Notes: a model not told the origin generated them from the letters alone. Counted from the first letter of the stretch, positions 23,745-36,480 are shown. The stretch is 64,000 nt of DNA from Aspidiotus rigidus (GCA_035079385.1 JAVHKY010000038.1:2170001-2234000), one strand, 5' to 3'. Made by a program: numbers and translations.

Positions 23745-23865
23745 TTGACATGTTTTATGTCTTTCCTGAAATTTCCCGAATATTGGTCCCTAATTCCAAA
23801 GAAAGAGAGACAGACGGAGCCTAAGCTGTACTGATGACGTCACAGGCAGCCATCATGACGTCACT
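23745..23865 (+). repeat. Dispersed repeat, copy 1 (partner at 28465-29180)
   Basis: ACATGTTTTATGTCTTTCCT, GAA.TT.CC.GAAT, TTCCAAA, then AAGCTGTACTGATGACGTCA and CAGGCAGCCATCATGACGTC recur in the same order in the 28-29 kb block, where they are separated by extra tandem material. This copy is the compact form and may be closer to the ancestral arrangement. Confidence 0.6.
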
Positions 23866-24060
23866 AATGTTGATATCCAAACGCGACTGAGCCCCCCTCA
23901 TTGGCTAGCTAGGCCATGATTTCATCACAAAGCAGGCGTGGCCTTGAAATATAAAGTCACTCACTGGTAGATATTATACATGATCTTTATTTATTTGACT
24001 CTGCCAGGAAACGGTCGACCCCGTCCCTCCCTCCTGCTAGACGCTGCTGAGTGACGGATG

Positions 24061-25080
24061 TTCAACCATTTCATCTATCGAACAGCCTTGTGGGGAGCTA
24101 ACGTATGTGGTTTTGATCGATCTCTTGCAGCCTCGCCATCTTCTCCGCGTTCCTGAATCGTCAAACTGAATCTTATAATTATGGAAAATATAATGCATTA
24201 TGCAAAATCGTCGTAGGTCTCATTTGAGAGTTGAGCTTTCGTCATTTCGATTAACCGATATCGACGAGGGAGAAGAACTTTTCCTCGGAATATTTCACTT
24301 CGAACTCAAGTCCAAAGTACTAATTCGAATCGATTCTATTTTCGCGCAATTCGCTCGTTTTCTTCTTCCCCGCTCCTTGCCCACCTTATGCTGCAGCGCT
24401 GTCGTAGAACTTGCCAAGAAAATCCAGAACAGTAATCTGTGTCTGTACACGTATATATAGCGAACATTAGTTCAGACAAATTGAACGCGTTTGACATCGT
24501 CAATATCGCTCGAACACATTATACACGTAAATCGTCGCGAAAAGAAGCTTTTCTTCTATTTACGCGAAGATTTGTAAACTCAAAAGACAACAAAACGAAT
24601 GCCAAATACGTCAATACAGCTATGTTATAGGTCACGACAGCTATTCATCGCTGAAATACCGTGCACGCCTTAAAGCTTCGCAGCTTCGAGTAGATTTTTA
24701 TAGCTTAGCGTCCAATCATTGTTCGCTTTACCACCCTTTTTTTTTCTTTTTTTCTTATTTCGACGAAGAATGTAAAGAAAAGTCGATCTATTATACGTTC
24801 GTAGATAAGTCTATCTTAATGTGTACCAGCTGTAGGAGGGCATTATTATGCACAGTTGCCTTCCATACGATTCAAAGTGCGTCTGTTGTATAGTTCCCGT
24901 GTCCTCCTCGTAAACCCTTTTCTTGCTTGTAGTCTGGATACAATTCGTTACACCGTTCAACTCGTATTTAGTATAAAAGTAGCGGCACTCAAAAACGTGT
25001 TCACAAGCGCTGAATGTACAGGAGAGGTAATCCGTTCGACACTTAAATTCGTGTTCTGCCATGATGAGAAGTAAAGGTGC
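24061..25080. other. CpG-rich non-coding block (class A)
   Basis: CpG-rich, with a T-rich tract at 24738-24756. Opposing open frames at 24811-25074 cover each other. No gene recognised. Confidence 0.45.
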
Positions 25081-26260
25081 TACCTATTGTCCAAACCTTT
25101 CTCGCATTGGTGGTCCGGCACACCTATAACGAAATCAATAACAGTATTTTGATGGAGAGAAGAGGGGCGGAAGGGTGAGGGAGCTAGTGTCGAATCGGTT
25201 TAGAAAAGTATATAATTCAGAGCGAGACCTTAGACAATGTTCGGTATGAAATTTAAGGATATTGGGATGAGAAGACAGCTTCATATACGTGAGGTAGTCA
25301 GTTATGTTCCATGGCTTGCACTATCATTAATTTGGAGAAATAGTTCCCAAGACTAATGACCGCTGCTTACGGAGTCCTATCCAATCCTGCGATGAGTCCT
25401 ACATCCTCTTGATTTTCAAAAAGTGGGTTTGAAGTCCAATAACTGAGAAGAAGAGATACCTGTCCGCCCCATGACCGAGTCGATGTATCTATATGTAGCA
25501 GATCCCAAATTTTGCCGAGGTCATTAATTCACACAGTACGTGGCAGATCTCAAATCTGTTGAATCCTGAAAGTAGTTGAAGGTCATTTAAATCCTGGTCA
25601 TTGGGCTAAGTGGGGAGGGGATATTGTATATTGGTCTATGGCTGAATATTTTCCAAGTTACAACTGTGCGGACTGAAATCCACGAATTGAGAAGGGATTA
25701 GAGTGCAGATACGAAGCATGTTGGTCAATATCTTGTAAAGAATAAACTACAAGATGGTGTATTTACGATGTTCATGTTGGAAAGCACTGATAAATGCAGT
25801 GGATATTTTTTAGTTGTAAACGAAGAGGAACGACGAAAACTATTTCTCTGTTCGTATAATGTCCAAAATCAACCGTTAAGATCTAGGACCATGGAAGCTA
25901 GAAGAATCGATTCAATATGTTTTCGTTATACTCTCACAGTGGTCTGCTAAGCAGATGGTCAACTTCTCCGCGAATTCAATCGTGTTTTATTTATAGCACG
26001 CGACAAATACCATATGTAAAATATTGACAACTCGAGCCAGCTGGCCATAGAAGAAACTGATAAGCCTCTCGACCAATGATGTGATAAGCGCGCGTGGACG
26101 AAAAAATTCGAAGGTGAACTTGATGAGAAACTAATGATACGGCTAGTTAGTCACCTATAGCCTCAAAAAAAAAAAAGTTTTTAATGAACATTTGACAAGT
26201 CTGCGAAGTGCGGATAGGAGCCTATAGAAACTTAGTAACCCGTGCCAAGGAGATCCTGTC
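25081..26260. other. CpG-poor block without recognised gene (class B)
   Basis: Weak local duplication: GCAGATC(C/T)CAAAT words near 25498 and 25542, each followed by a G(A/G)GTCATT segment. A run of 12 A lies near 26165-26177. Nothing else named. Confidence 0.4.
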
Positions 26261-27980
26261 TTTCGCAAGACGTGTGCTTCCTTCTCTTGTTCGTTGTCAG
26301 GAAATTTGGAAATAGAACATTTTTGTAACTTGCTGCGATGGCATATTTGAATAATATCCGGCGTTATCTGTGCGTGTGCCGTATGGAAGAAGAGTTAATT
26401 TTCTTTCGCGTTCGCCGAAGATATATGCGAGAGAGAGCGTTTAAAACACAGTGCAAGAGAGCGAACGATGAAAATTGAAATCCAAAACGACAGCACGTTC
26501 GAATAGATTTAAAACGATTTAGCATGTTGCATTCGCATTCGTGAAGAGGGAAAAAAAAGAATCAGTTTTGAAGACGCGCACTCATCCTCCCTCTTGTGCG
26601 GGAAGGAGCGCGTTCTTCATAATATCGCATCCTTAAACTGTCAGAGTATTATAGTAAACGTGCTGATGTATACCCGTACATATATATTTTTCTTTTCGTG
26701 GTACGGTATTTACCTAGCTTTAGAAAATCGAGCTCGTTTAACCCGTCTGAAAAGTTTTTCTTTCGCTCTCGATGATTTATGTCACGCGAACGCTTTCAGT
26801 ATATACGTACGTGCACGACGCGGATATATATACAAAAGACCATAGAGTAATCACTCGCTAACTTTTTAACCAGCACTTATACACACGTGAAGGTTCTTCG
26901 CTCGACTCCTTAATTTTTGCACCGATAACGTATTATATTGTGTAGTTTTGATTTTGAAATACCGGAATTTAGGGCAGTTCGAGCTTCACATCCGTTTCCG
27001 GCTTAGCCTTTGGCGTATTTTTATATTATATAGTCGTACCAAATTCCTACCCTATATTTTTTTTTAAATGGGAACAAAGTACGACGAGAGAGGGAAAAAT
27101 AAAAAGGTAGCTATTCAAGTTCGAAAAGAAATCTCCTTTACCATACGGATTTTTGAGAGATCAAAAAGAGGGTCTGAACGGGATAAAATCGGATACTCGG
27201 CGCACCTATAATAAAGATAATGTGTACATTATACATGATGGGAGCGTAATCTTATCAGTCAGTGTAGTGTATTGGCGATCGAGGGAGAGAAAAAAAAAAG
27301 TGTTTGACGAACCGTATTTGCCTATGCAGTACTTACCCAACCTTAAATTTAGTGATAAGGAGGATAATTAATGCACGCATTCGTGTCGTATCGGATTAGG
27401 TTAAAATTGCAAATGGTATTAGGCTGGTGCGTGGCCTTTTTTCGCCTCTCTTACTTTTTATCATCGTTGGAAGCATTACATGTGCGTTTAGTGCAGGCTT
27501 CCGGGTGTGCAGTTTCTCGAAAGGTCGTTCATTAAGCTGAAGGTCCGCATATGTTTTGGAGCAGTGATTTGTCGTTCATTGGAGTACGCGGTGAGGTCAT
27601 TTTCTTGTTCATTTATTCGAAAGAGAGGCGTTCAGCGAGACTAGAATTAAGAAATGCAAATAAGGAATTTGAAATGTAACAAAGTCTATTTCGGATCGTC
27701 GCGGTTATCTAGAGGAAACATCGGATAGTTCAGGGAGAACTGTGCGAATGCGAAACGAGAAAGGATGTTCTGCTTTCACGAAATGTAGAAGTGCGTTGTA
27801 TAAATTAATGCGAGGCCACGGATTGAATAGAGTGAGAACATCAAAAGATAGGACGAGATTTGATGTGTCCCATCCCGTTCAAGACGTAAGTCTCAACTGT
27901 CGGCTTAAAATCTTGGACGTCATTGTAAAAGATTACTTGATTTTGAGGGGATCGATGCATGATTGGATTCACTTGTGATG
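26261..27980. other. Largely CpG-rich non-coding block (class A)
   Basis: CpG-rich to about 26900, more mixed after that. A T-rich tract lies near 27056-27067 and an A run near 27291-27299. Short plus-strand frames have no recognised domain. Confidence 0.4.
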
Positions 27981-28464
27981 GTGATATTCTCTTTCTAAGA
28001 GTGGAGGGGAAGTGTAATAAGTTGGAGCAGAGAACTCAGAAGGAGGTAGGGTCAGTTGAAAGAGGAGAAGTCATACTAAACTTTGAAGGCAAGCAAGTTT
28101 AAATTTGAAGTAAACTTTTCGACAAAAATTACTATTTATAAATCCTAAGATAATGCTGAAGTCACGATGATAGATGTAGTGATAGATCCTATTTTAAGGC
28201 GTACGAAAAACTTGTAGAGTGACAAGCATTTGATGCTCGTATTATGAGTTTCAGAAGGAATAGCTCGAAGAATTTCCCAAATGAGAATAAAATTTCATCC
28301 AAAAAGCAGAGAGTAATCTGATCCCAAGCGATGAGATTATCCCCGGTATTTGTGCCTTAACTGGCGTTAAAATTCTTCTCCGTGAGATGAACTTGAAGGC
28401 TCTACAATGGCCGAAAACGCATTTGAGGGTGGCCAAAAAAGTTATTACGTGTAAGGCCAACGAC

Positions 28465-28675
28465 CTTTTGACATGTTTCATGTCTTTCCTGAAGTCTCCT
28501 CAATCCTAGCCCCCAGTTCCAAAATATGCGAGTTCACACCTTCCCCGCGAGTTGGTACCCCCTCCTCCCAGAAAGGAACTCAAGACATGATTCTGAGAAT
28601 CTGCGAGTTCCACGAATCCTGAATCCTTGGCCCGAATTCCAAAATTTGCCAGGTCACACCACGCCCGCGATCATC
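28465..28675 (+). repeat. Dispersed repeat copy 2 with internal tandem duplication
   Basis: ACATGTTTCATGTCTTTCCT at about 28470 matches 23748. Downstream, a segment TCCTCAATCCTAGCCCC...TTCCAAAATATGCGAGTTCA (about 28495-28535) recurs as TCCTGAATCCTTGGCCC...TTCCAAAATTTGCCAGGTCA (about 28617-28658), each followed by a CACACC(T/A)(T/C) and CCCGCGA segment. Hence this copy has expanded locally. Confidence 0.6.
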
Positions 28676-28760
28676 AGTTGATGCCGTCATCAGCCGCGAC
28701 TCCAACTATGACGTCATCAGCCGTGACCTCAAGGGCGCCACTAAATATGACGTCATCAAC
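28676..28760 (+). repeat. Minisatellite built on ATGACGTCATCA(A/G)CCGTGAC
   Basis: Three successive units start near 28679 (diverged, TGATGCCGTCATCAGCCGCG), 28708 and 28747. A fourth stands apart at 28981. Perfect TGACGTCA octamers are at 28709, 28748 and 28982. Confidence 0.7.
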
Positions 28761-29124
28761 CGTGACCCCGAGCCTGATTCTGAAATCTACAAGTTCAATT
28801 CACCTCTCTTCATCCTTGTGATCTATAAGTGGTTTAGCAATAGGCATACTGTTGTATGTTGGGCTGTTGACAGGCCTGCTTTTATGAGGGCTGATGGTAG
28901 GTCTAGTATATTCCAGTATGCTGTGTAGTCCAATATAATGAGATCTGGGGGGCAGTACCCTATTTCTGAAATCTGCAAGTATGACGTCATCAACCGTGGC
29001 TCGGAGGCCTAGTATGAGGGAGAATCGAGCAGTACTTTCTTTTCAGGTCCAGTATAATGGAGACTGTTGGGAGGCGTACGAGCGGACTGACTGATCCCGA
29101 GAATAGAAGATAGTAAGGAAGAGA

Positions 29125-29185
29125 GCATAAGCTGTGCTGATGACGTCACAGGTCGCCATCATGAATAATGATGACGTCACAAGCT
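29125..29185 (+). repeat. TGACGTCA pair homologous to 23825-23865
   Basis: GCATAAGCTGTGCTGATGAC and GTCACAGGTCGCCATCATGA match 23823-23862 closely. An extra AATAATGA stands before the second palindrome. Octamers are at 29141-29148 and 29172-29179. Confidence 0.7.
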
Positions 29186-29930
29186 AATGTCTCCCTCCTT
29201 TGCCGTGGATCCGCCTGAAATCCTCGATTTTGGAAATGAATGGGAATTTGATAATTTGGAGTTGATTTTATAGCAAAATCAAGTGACTTCAAGGAGATTG
29301 ATGATGGGGGCTTTGAATCTTTGAGATCCGGGAATCTTGGTTAAATTAAACTGATTTATTTTGAGGAAATGACCAGGTTTAATCTCGGGAGGGGGTACTC
29401 GAAAATTTGAGATCTTTTTTCTCTACTCTCTATTTCATTTCTTTGAGGAGGTTTGAAAAACGTTCGTCCTAATTTTCCCCTTCCCTGGGGGAGAGAAGTG
29501 CACCCAAGCCCCCTTCGTTGATCCATCTAGTCTTAGGTCTTGGAGATTGAAGAGATCTCAGTGGAGTGTTCGACGGCTTCGAGTACATTGCTGATAAGTT
29601 CTAAATCCCTCAAGATTTGAGAATTCAGGTCGGTATGAAGTTTTCTCCGAACGCTGTCGAAAGTCTAGATATGAAAAAGACGTAGATGGAAGATACGAGC
29701 CTCCATAAAATTCGGAAAGCAAGCAAAGACTTTTCAATTTTTGAGTTCGAGGTTGATGTTGCTCTCGAAAGACAGCATTCGATCGATCTCACTCGAGGTA
29801 CATAGCGAGATGAATTGTCACGGAAAATGCTGAAACGTGGTTCATCCTTAAAAGCTTGAAGATTACTGATCGAAGCCGTCCTTGGGGGGAATTCTAGGAA
29901 AAATCTCTATTTTTAGTCGGGTACCCTCGG

Positions 29931-31620
29931 ACCGGAAAACCGGTTGTTCCAATACGTTTTCAACATCGCGACACCCTCGTCGGACCTCATCGCTACAAGT
30001 CTGGCACTATGTCCGTTAAAACCAACCAAGCGTCGATGCAGAACTCGTACCTAACGTTTTAGTTTGAGACAACTTTTAAAATACTTTTCGCTGAAGCGAC
30101 GATTACGCTGTATGGTTTTCGGTTAGCGGACTCGCGCATATTTATGAAATGTTCCTCATCCCGTATAAATATATACCGTATTAGTTCGCATACAGACGGT
30201 GCACATCATTTGTTTCTGTTTATGTATACACTTTAAAATCCGGAAAGTAATTCCGAGGACTTACCAGCATTTTGTCTCTCAGTTTGTCTTCATCGTGCGG
30301 CAGCGGCGGCGGCGGCGTCGTGTTCGGAACGTAATTAACGGTTGTGTACATTATTGCGCGTGCGGTGTTTCCTCGGTGTGCCGTTTAATTAGCGAATATC
30401 ACCTTCGAGGGTAATTTTGAATATTCCGACATTAATTATACATAAAAGGAAGAAAATTACAGACGAGAAATGATATAACGTCTTGCAAGCGAGTTTTCGA
30501 TTATCGTTTTGCGCGAGAGAAGAACGGAGCGGGCTTATAGAGCGACGACCAAGAATATAATGTAAAGGCTTCTTCCTCCCTCTCCCCCTCCAATCCACCC
30601 CTGCGCTTTCTCTGTACGTATTTAATTATGGAAAAGGTAATTCGAGCGAATATCGTACGAACGACCGCACATCTGCTTCGAATTACGCGCTTATAAATTA
30701 TATAATACGATCTTTATACATGTATACATAAAGAAGAGTGAATATTCAATACTCAGTCAAGATGTCACGAAATCATCCTAATCGTTTATTTTATGCTTTT
30801 CTTCTGATTACAGGTGGGCAATCGTACCTATACCATATTATTGTAATACTGATCGATCGTATAGAGTTGAATGTACGGTCTTGCTAACGAAATGCCTCCG
30901 GTATGTATATGCGTAGAACGATTTCGTGTCGGATACCCAAGCAAAATTATCTCGAAGCAGACTATACACGAATACGTGATAAATGTGTGTGATAAGTGGA
31001 CACGGCTATCTGGGGTCCCTTGTGGCTATCTATAGGAGTCTCTTCGCCGGGACTCGGTCCGATAAAATATATATTGCTGTGCGGATTAACCGTTATCCTG
31101 TGGGCTTTCGCGCGTTGTGCCGAAGTGTACAAAATGAATCGTATACTATATCTTTTTGCATATAAGCCTATATGTACATCTTGAGTAAGCGAATTTGAAA
31201 TGGATAGGCGTTAGGGGCGTTTAAAGGTCAATTTAGTGTGAAAATGGCGACGAGGGATGATGAAATTTATATGGATGTGACCGCGAGGCGGCGTTCGTCG
31301 AGTAAAATTATGTGCTGGGGTCTCGCGAAACGAACTTACGGATCCGGAGTCTACCTCTGAGGATTGATTTATGTATCGACAAGACGGCGGAGAATTATAA
31401 CTAGTGTCCTTAAATGAGGTGATACTTGTAAATTTGAAGTGTTCTGTCGTTCATTTCCTGTACCCTACCGGCGTATATACCAATATTTCGACGACTAATA
31501 AATTTGAAAAAAGTTCTAAGATACGAGAATGAACGACATTTGCTATGTTTATATTTTATGATATTCACGCGCATTTTTCTTCCTTCTTCACGCGTTATTC
31601 TCTAGAATTGTATGTTGTTT
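29931..31620. other. CpG-rich non-coding block (class A)
   Basis: Includes a (CGG)n patch at 30299-30320 and a possible recursive splice site at 30813. The overlapping frames at 30983-31184 translate to a hydrophobic stretch in one frame, but no family is recognised. Confidence 0.45.
30786..30822 (+). promoter_or_regulatory. Candidate recursive splice site RP3
   Basis: A good pyrimidine tract (ATGCTTTTCTTCTGATTACAG, with the AG at 30813) is joined directly to GTGGGCAAT. The acceptor half is strong; the donor half is weaker than at the other three sites because GTGGGC departs from GTRAGT. Confidence is accordingly low. Confidence 0.22.
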
Positions 31621-32970
31621 TGCGCTATTCCCCCATGACTCAAATTTTGAATTAAAAAACCATTTCAGAGTGAGATTTGCGCTGTATGGTAAACGCGGAG
31701 AAAGTGATTCGTACTCTACTGCACTACTAGAAGTTATTGTGGTCGGCTCGGTAACGACTTGGAAAAGTTACGAATTTTTCAACGTGAGAGTCCCGAGGGC
31801 ATGTTTAAATTGATGATAACGCCGTGTAATCCGACCAAAAAAAAAAAAGAAAACTTTTTCTTTGACGCCATGGGCAGGACTTCTTAGCACCCCAAATGAC
31901 CGAAAATCGCTGCTTTAGTCTACCACCCTCTAGATCTTTTTCTAATAGTTTGCTATGTTTTCGTTACGTTTCGCGTTGAGCGTAGGGGAGACGGGAACAT
32001 TGAGCGATGTTGGAAAACGGTATGTGTGTTGAGGCCTCGAGTAGTTTCCAAATTTCGTGTCGGAAGAGAAAAGTTTCTGGTAATTGGATGTGGTGGTTGT
32101 GGGAACAAAACTCAAGGTTGGTCGACAGAGAATGAGAGTGAAAGTTCAGGTGGAAGAGTTGTTGTGACTAGAGTCGTCATGCGTTCGTTATTTTGGTTGA
32201 AGTTTGTACTAATGACCGAGTTTCCTTAAATTCAAGTTATAGGGAAAGCGATGAATGTATCAAACTACCTGTGTCACGACAAACTAACTCGTTTTTGTTT
32301 GAGGGCTCTAGCTAATATGTAGAAACGTATTTGAGTTCATGGAACATTGGACTTGTGAAGGCTATCGGCTGATAGTCAGCTTACACGGTCTTGTGACTTA
32401 AAAGCTGATATCATAGCCCCACTTTCTGTTTATCTACTGAACGAGAACAGTCTAATGGGATGGCCGGATCAGCGATCGTAAGTCAATCAACAATCTATGC
32501 ACGAAGGTATCTCATCACAGGAGGGGGGGGGGGTTGAAAAGTTACGTGAGAAGGAACTTTCAAGAAAAGCCACACTTTGATGCAGAGACACGTACAACTT
32601 ACTGTGAACAAATTTTTTTCCTATTCTTTGGAGGAGAAAGGTTCCTTTTTGACCACCTCAGACAACTCCCTGTGAAGAGCAACATTTTTCCAATTTTTTT
32701 GAGGTGGAAGGGGCGGGCTTCTGAACGTTTTAAAAGAGTTCTTCTAAAGTGTCAAACGATTCTCGTCGTCTCGAAATGTTAATTCCGTCCAATTTCACGA
32801 GAGTTTTTGAAATTTGGTTCCAAGATTTTCAGAAATTGAATTCATTAGAGAGGAGTGGGCGAACGTCTTATGTCGTGCTCTGATTTGTATTCTTATCATT
32901 TGAAAGGAACAATCAAACGAGTTTCATAATATCGCCCCGAACGATTTCCATCGTCTCCAAGTACGATTTG
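31621..32970. other. CpG-poor block without recognised gene (class B)
   Basis: Holds a G11 run at 32523-32533 and a degenerate duplication near 32598-32725 (ACAACTTACTGTGAA then TTTTTCC, repeated as ACAACTCCCTGTGAA then TTTTTCC). A Gly-rich short frame at 32026-32229 has no known match. Confidence 0.4.
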
Positions 32971-35090
32971 GACGAGGGACGGGGGAGGTATGCTCACGTG
33001 TAGCGTTCTAAGTGGCTGGGGTCGTTCGATGCCTTAATCGCTCTCGAAGGTCTCTCTCGTGCGTGGTGCCCCAAGCGACCGAAGTCGTCTCCAAAACTTA
33101 ATGCATCTCATTTTTACCGGAGTATATTCAAATATCTCTACGATGCGGCGTAGACTCGTCGTAAAGAAGCGGTTATAATGATAGAAATTACGACACGATG
33201 GAAGGACGATATTGTTTACGATTTCTACGTGCGTTGTAAATAGGTTTTTCGAAATTTCTGTAGTCGCGTATACCGGCGTGTGGGTTGATAGGTAGGTGGA
33301 TAGGTAAATGCGAGATTTATACTTTATTTAGTTAAGCTTATGTGTGCGTAGATACGAAAAAGGATACACGAGTTGAGCGTGTGTGTACATCAACTTCAAA
33401 ATTATTTAACCGGCGGTTCGGTTTTCGGTCCCTTTAAATCCGACGACGCCTGTGTTTGCAGTAGAGAGGCGACCTTAAACCGTGCAGAATATGTCGTGTA
33501 CATGTGTACAGATGAGAAAGCTAACGGTACAGGATGTTCGTCGTCGTTTTTGTCGTTGGATGTGCTGCCGGAGAAGAGGAAAAACCATTAAAACGTAATG
33601 CGAAGAAGGTACATTGTGCAGAACCGGCACCATTTCAAATTCAAAACTGTATACTTATTAAAATCCTTTATGAAAACGTAGACCGTCGGAAGGTAATCGA
33701 ATCTAGTTTTATATGTGCTCGTGTGTATCTGTGTAGATTAACGAGATTCGCATCGCGTCGTCGCGTACGCGTAAAAGATATTTTTATTTTTCATTATTCG
33801 TCGCGCAAAAAAAAAGAACTCTCGCGTCATTAAAGTGTCGTAAAAATACGACGTACATATAAGCGACTTGAATCGTAAAAAAAATTCGAACTTAACCGGT
33901 TTAGATGCACGGTCGAATGCGCGTCGCATCGGTAAAGGTTGACGAAGAAGGTTCGACGACGTTCTTCGTTTTTATATTTATTTTAAAATTATCTTTTCTA
34001 ATTCCATCTGTCGATGCGACAATGCGTCGGCACGGTCTGCTGACAATGGGTTGGTCGGAACGTCTCGAGCGCTTTTTGAAAAATGAACTTTAGAAAGAAG
34101 GAGAAATGAAATTAATTAAGAAAACATCGAGACTAATTAAAGTTTTTAGGTGTGCCCATGTTTACTCCTTTAGTCCACGCCGAGGAGAGTTGTATTATCG
34201 TGGCACACGCGCGCGTGAAAATGCTATATGTTCTCCCGAAAAGGAAGGAAAACGGAAAAAGTAAACAGCGGAGCATGCGGCGCTTTAGTTTATCGAAAGG
34301 AAGAAATGAAACAGGAAAAAGAAAAAGTGAGGAAATGACTTCGTGATAGATCGAAAGAATCGTCGTCGTTCGTGCCCTCCAGGTGGTCCAGTTCGTGACG
34401 ACACCTAATTAAAATGATGACGCTCTCTACGTAAATAACGCTATATCGTGGCTTTGCCTGACTGACTGTATGACAACGATGTAGTCAATAGGGCAGGGAA
34501 GAAAATGGCAATGCTTTATGGACACCAGTGCCAACGCTATATCTTCCGCGTGTAATAATCGATAATGATGTTTCATTATCAAAAAAAAAAAAAAAAAGTC
34601 GACGAATCGTGATAGAGCAGAATGTAATAATATTACGTATACGGATAGTCGAGAGTCGGTACCTAATATTTGTAATTAATTTTTGAATTATCGCGAATAT
34701 CGATATTTCGGTAGTTATTATAGTTACCTTCGACGCATATTACGTAAACCACCCATGTGGGATTGAAAAGAATACCGCGTATGTATATATGGTCAGTTAT
34801 TATCTGGATTAGTTTCCGGGGTGGAATTACGTTTCGAAATTTGAGCGATGATGCGGTATAAAACGGTAATGAGATGGATATTGACGGAGAGCATCGACGC
34901 TGTGTCGTTAGAATTCGACGACATCTTTCCATTTCCTCTTGGATATGAACGTCGCGTCGGTGCGGAAGCTTTTTGTGTATTTCGTCCACGTCAGTTTGAA
35001 TCGGAGATGACACCGTTCTGCCTTGTGGAATACGAAAAAAGAGGGTCACTACATGTGGACGGGTAGTATTTGTGTACGCTTCGTGTGTAT
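32971..35090. other. CpG-rich non-coding block (class A)
   Basis: Very dense CpG around 33720-34070. Contains the first copy of a 145-bp dispersed repeat at 34389 and an A run near 34580-34596 directly after a small GATAATGA/TCATTATC hairpin. The frames at 34663-35066 overlap on opposite strands and are not convincing. Confidence 0.45.
34389..34533 (+). repeat. ~145-bp repeat, copy 1 (partner 35984-36134)
   Basis: The first 43 bases, beginning CAGTTCGTGACGACACC and running through AAATGATGACGCTCTCTACG, are identical in the two copies. GCCTGACTGACTGTATGA, ACGATGTAGTC, GAAGAAAATGGCAATGCTTT and GACACCAG also match. The main differences are a short insertion and scattered substitutions. I see no terminal inverted repeats. 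It may be a SINE-like or fragmentary transposon, or a local transposed duplication. Confidence 0.85.
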
Positions 35091-35524
35091 GGCGTGTAGA
35101 GAGAGGTTTTTGTGTTTGGAACTACATACTCGCAAATTATCATGTGTTTCATCCTCGTGTATTATGATTAAGTGAGAGCACACTACGAGCTGAGGTCGGT
35201 TTTTGATTCATTTACTGCAAATTTTGTCTGCCTTGAGAATTGACTAGAGGTGTTTTTTTTTGTGGAGACGTAGCTGCATGATTGGTTCAGAAAATTTCAT
35301 ATAATTCTCATTGATTAAATGAGTAGGACGCAGTCGCAAAATTTCGGTAGCACCGCACGTGTGACTTGATTAGTGGCTAGAAAGATTTCTGGGGGAGGAG
35401 GGGTCAAATGATTTCATTCTGTTTTCAAGAAAAAGAAAGGTAAATACTAGTAGTGAACGGGGTCAGAAACTTTGCAAAGGCAGCGGAGAACGCGCAAGCT
35501 CAGGTATCTCTTGGATCCTCTCTC

Positions 35525-35795
35525 TGAATTTGTTCTAGTCTAGAAAAATTCCTATGATCTGACGTTGACAAATTCCTACAATATCTAGTCTAGACAAATT
35601 TTTCTATGTAGTCTAACCTAATTCAGGTTGGTGGCGTCATCAAAGTCAAACATGAACGTTTTTGAGGACCGTGCCAACCTAACGTACGTTGATGACGTCA
35701 TCAAAGGTTGAAGTCCCCAGACATTTCTTGAAAATGATACCGTCACAAATTCGGATGTGGATGCGTCGTTTTCTGAGAAGTAATTTTAGTTGTTA
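35525..35795 (+). repeat. Dispersed TGACGTCA repeat, copy 2
   Basis: CTAGTCTAGACAAATTTTTC, a CTAACCTAATTCAGGTTG stretch, GGCGTCATCAAAGTCAAACA, TGAACGTTTTTGAGG and then GATGACGTCATCAAAG follow the same order as 7815-7965. The first palindrome has mutated to TGGCGTCA; the second is intact at 35693-35700. Confidence 0.6.
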
Positions 35796-35983
35796 GGAAC
35801 GATTTTCGTGATTATGCTTACGGTATTTCTGGAGTCATAAACCACACTTTCCTCCCGCCTCAGAACTTTCAAGAGTCATGCTGTGAAACATCGACAGAGG
35901 TTTCACGATTATGCTTATACGTGAGTTCTAATTGTGTTCAAAATTATGATCCCCGTTTCCCCGCCCTTCCGTCACTTTTAAAA

Positions 35984-36134
35984 CAGTTCGTGACGACACC
36001 TAATTAAAATGATGACGCTCTCTACGTACCCATAAACAACGCTATATTAAGACTTTGCCTGACTGACTGTATGATAACGATGTAGTCAGCAGGATGGGGA
36101 AGAAAATGGCAATGCTTTATCGACACCAGCGCCA
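35984..36134 (+). repeat. ~145-bp repeat, copy 2 (partner 34389-34533)
   Basis: Close to copy 1 over its whole length, including the shared 43-base start. It has six extra bases after CTCTCTACGTA, and reads TGATAACGATGTAGTCAGCA where copy 1 has TGACAACGATGTAGTCAATA. Confidence 0.85.
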
Positions 36135-36480
36135 GTGAACTGGTATAAATTTTCGATTGAAAGTTTCATTATTATGCTTACGATATTTTTGAAGTTATTC
36201 TCTCCTCTTGTCCTCCCTTCGGATCACTCTCGAGACGATAGAACAGTATTTTTGAAGTAATGATCTGGTTTTTCTCTCCCCTCTCGTGACGAAACATTTC
36301 GTGATCATGTTTGTGGTATTTTTCCCCCTCCCGATAAATTTTGACGGGACGTATCTTATGATCTGCTCTTCCCCTTCTTCATCACCTTTAAGACTACATT
36401 TCTGGAGTACTGATCCACCAGAATTTTTCGATATGGTAAGTTACTGTTGACTCGAAGGTACAGCTCTTAGCCCATACCTC

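Larger units (their letters stand above)
22981..24060. other. CpG-poor block with local duplication and a TGACGTCA-bearing repeat (class B)
   Basis: Apart from the duplications listed separately, the sequence is moderately complex with open frames of up to 109 codons that have no recognised domain. Two TGACGTCA octamers lie at 23835 and 23856. Confidence 0.45.
27981..29930. other. CpG-poor repeat-rich block (class B)
   Basis: Carries the expanded copy of the 23.7-kb family, a tandem duplication, a minisatellite built on TGACGTCA, and CTAGTAT(A/G)-type words at 28890-29060 resembling 16380-16880. From about 29200 to 29930 I see no named feature. Confidence 0.45.
35091..36480. other. CpG-poor repeat-bearing block (class B)
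   Basis: Holds copy 2 of the TGACGTCA family and copy 2 of the 145-bp repeat. Between and after them are short similar phrases, such as a TTTC(A/G)(T/C)(G/T)ATTATGCTTA...TATTT motif near 35810, 35910 and 36165, suggesting further degenerate tandem structure. No gene recognised. Confidence 0.45.

Noticed and set aside
30983..31184. Hydrophobic plus-strand ORF resembling a membrane segment
   Set aside because: Only one ~20-residue hydrophobic run, a second overlapping frame is equally open, and no family match.
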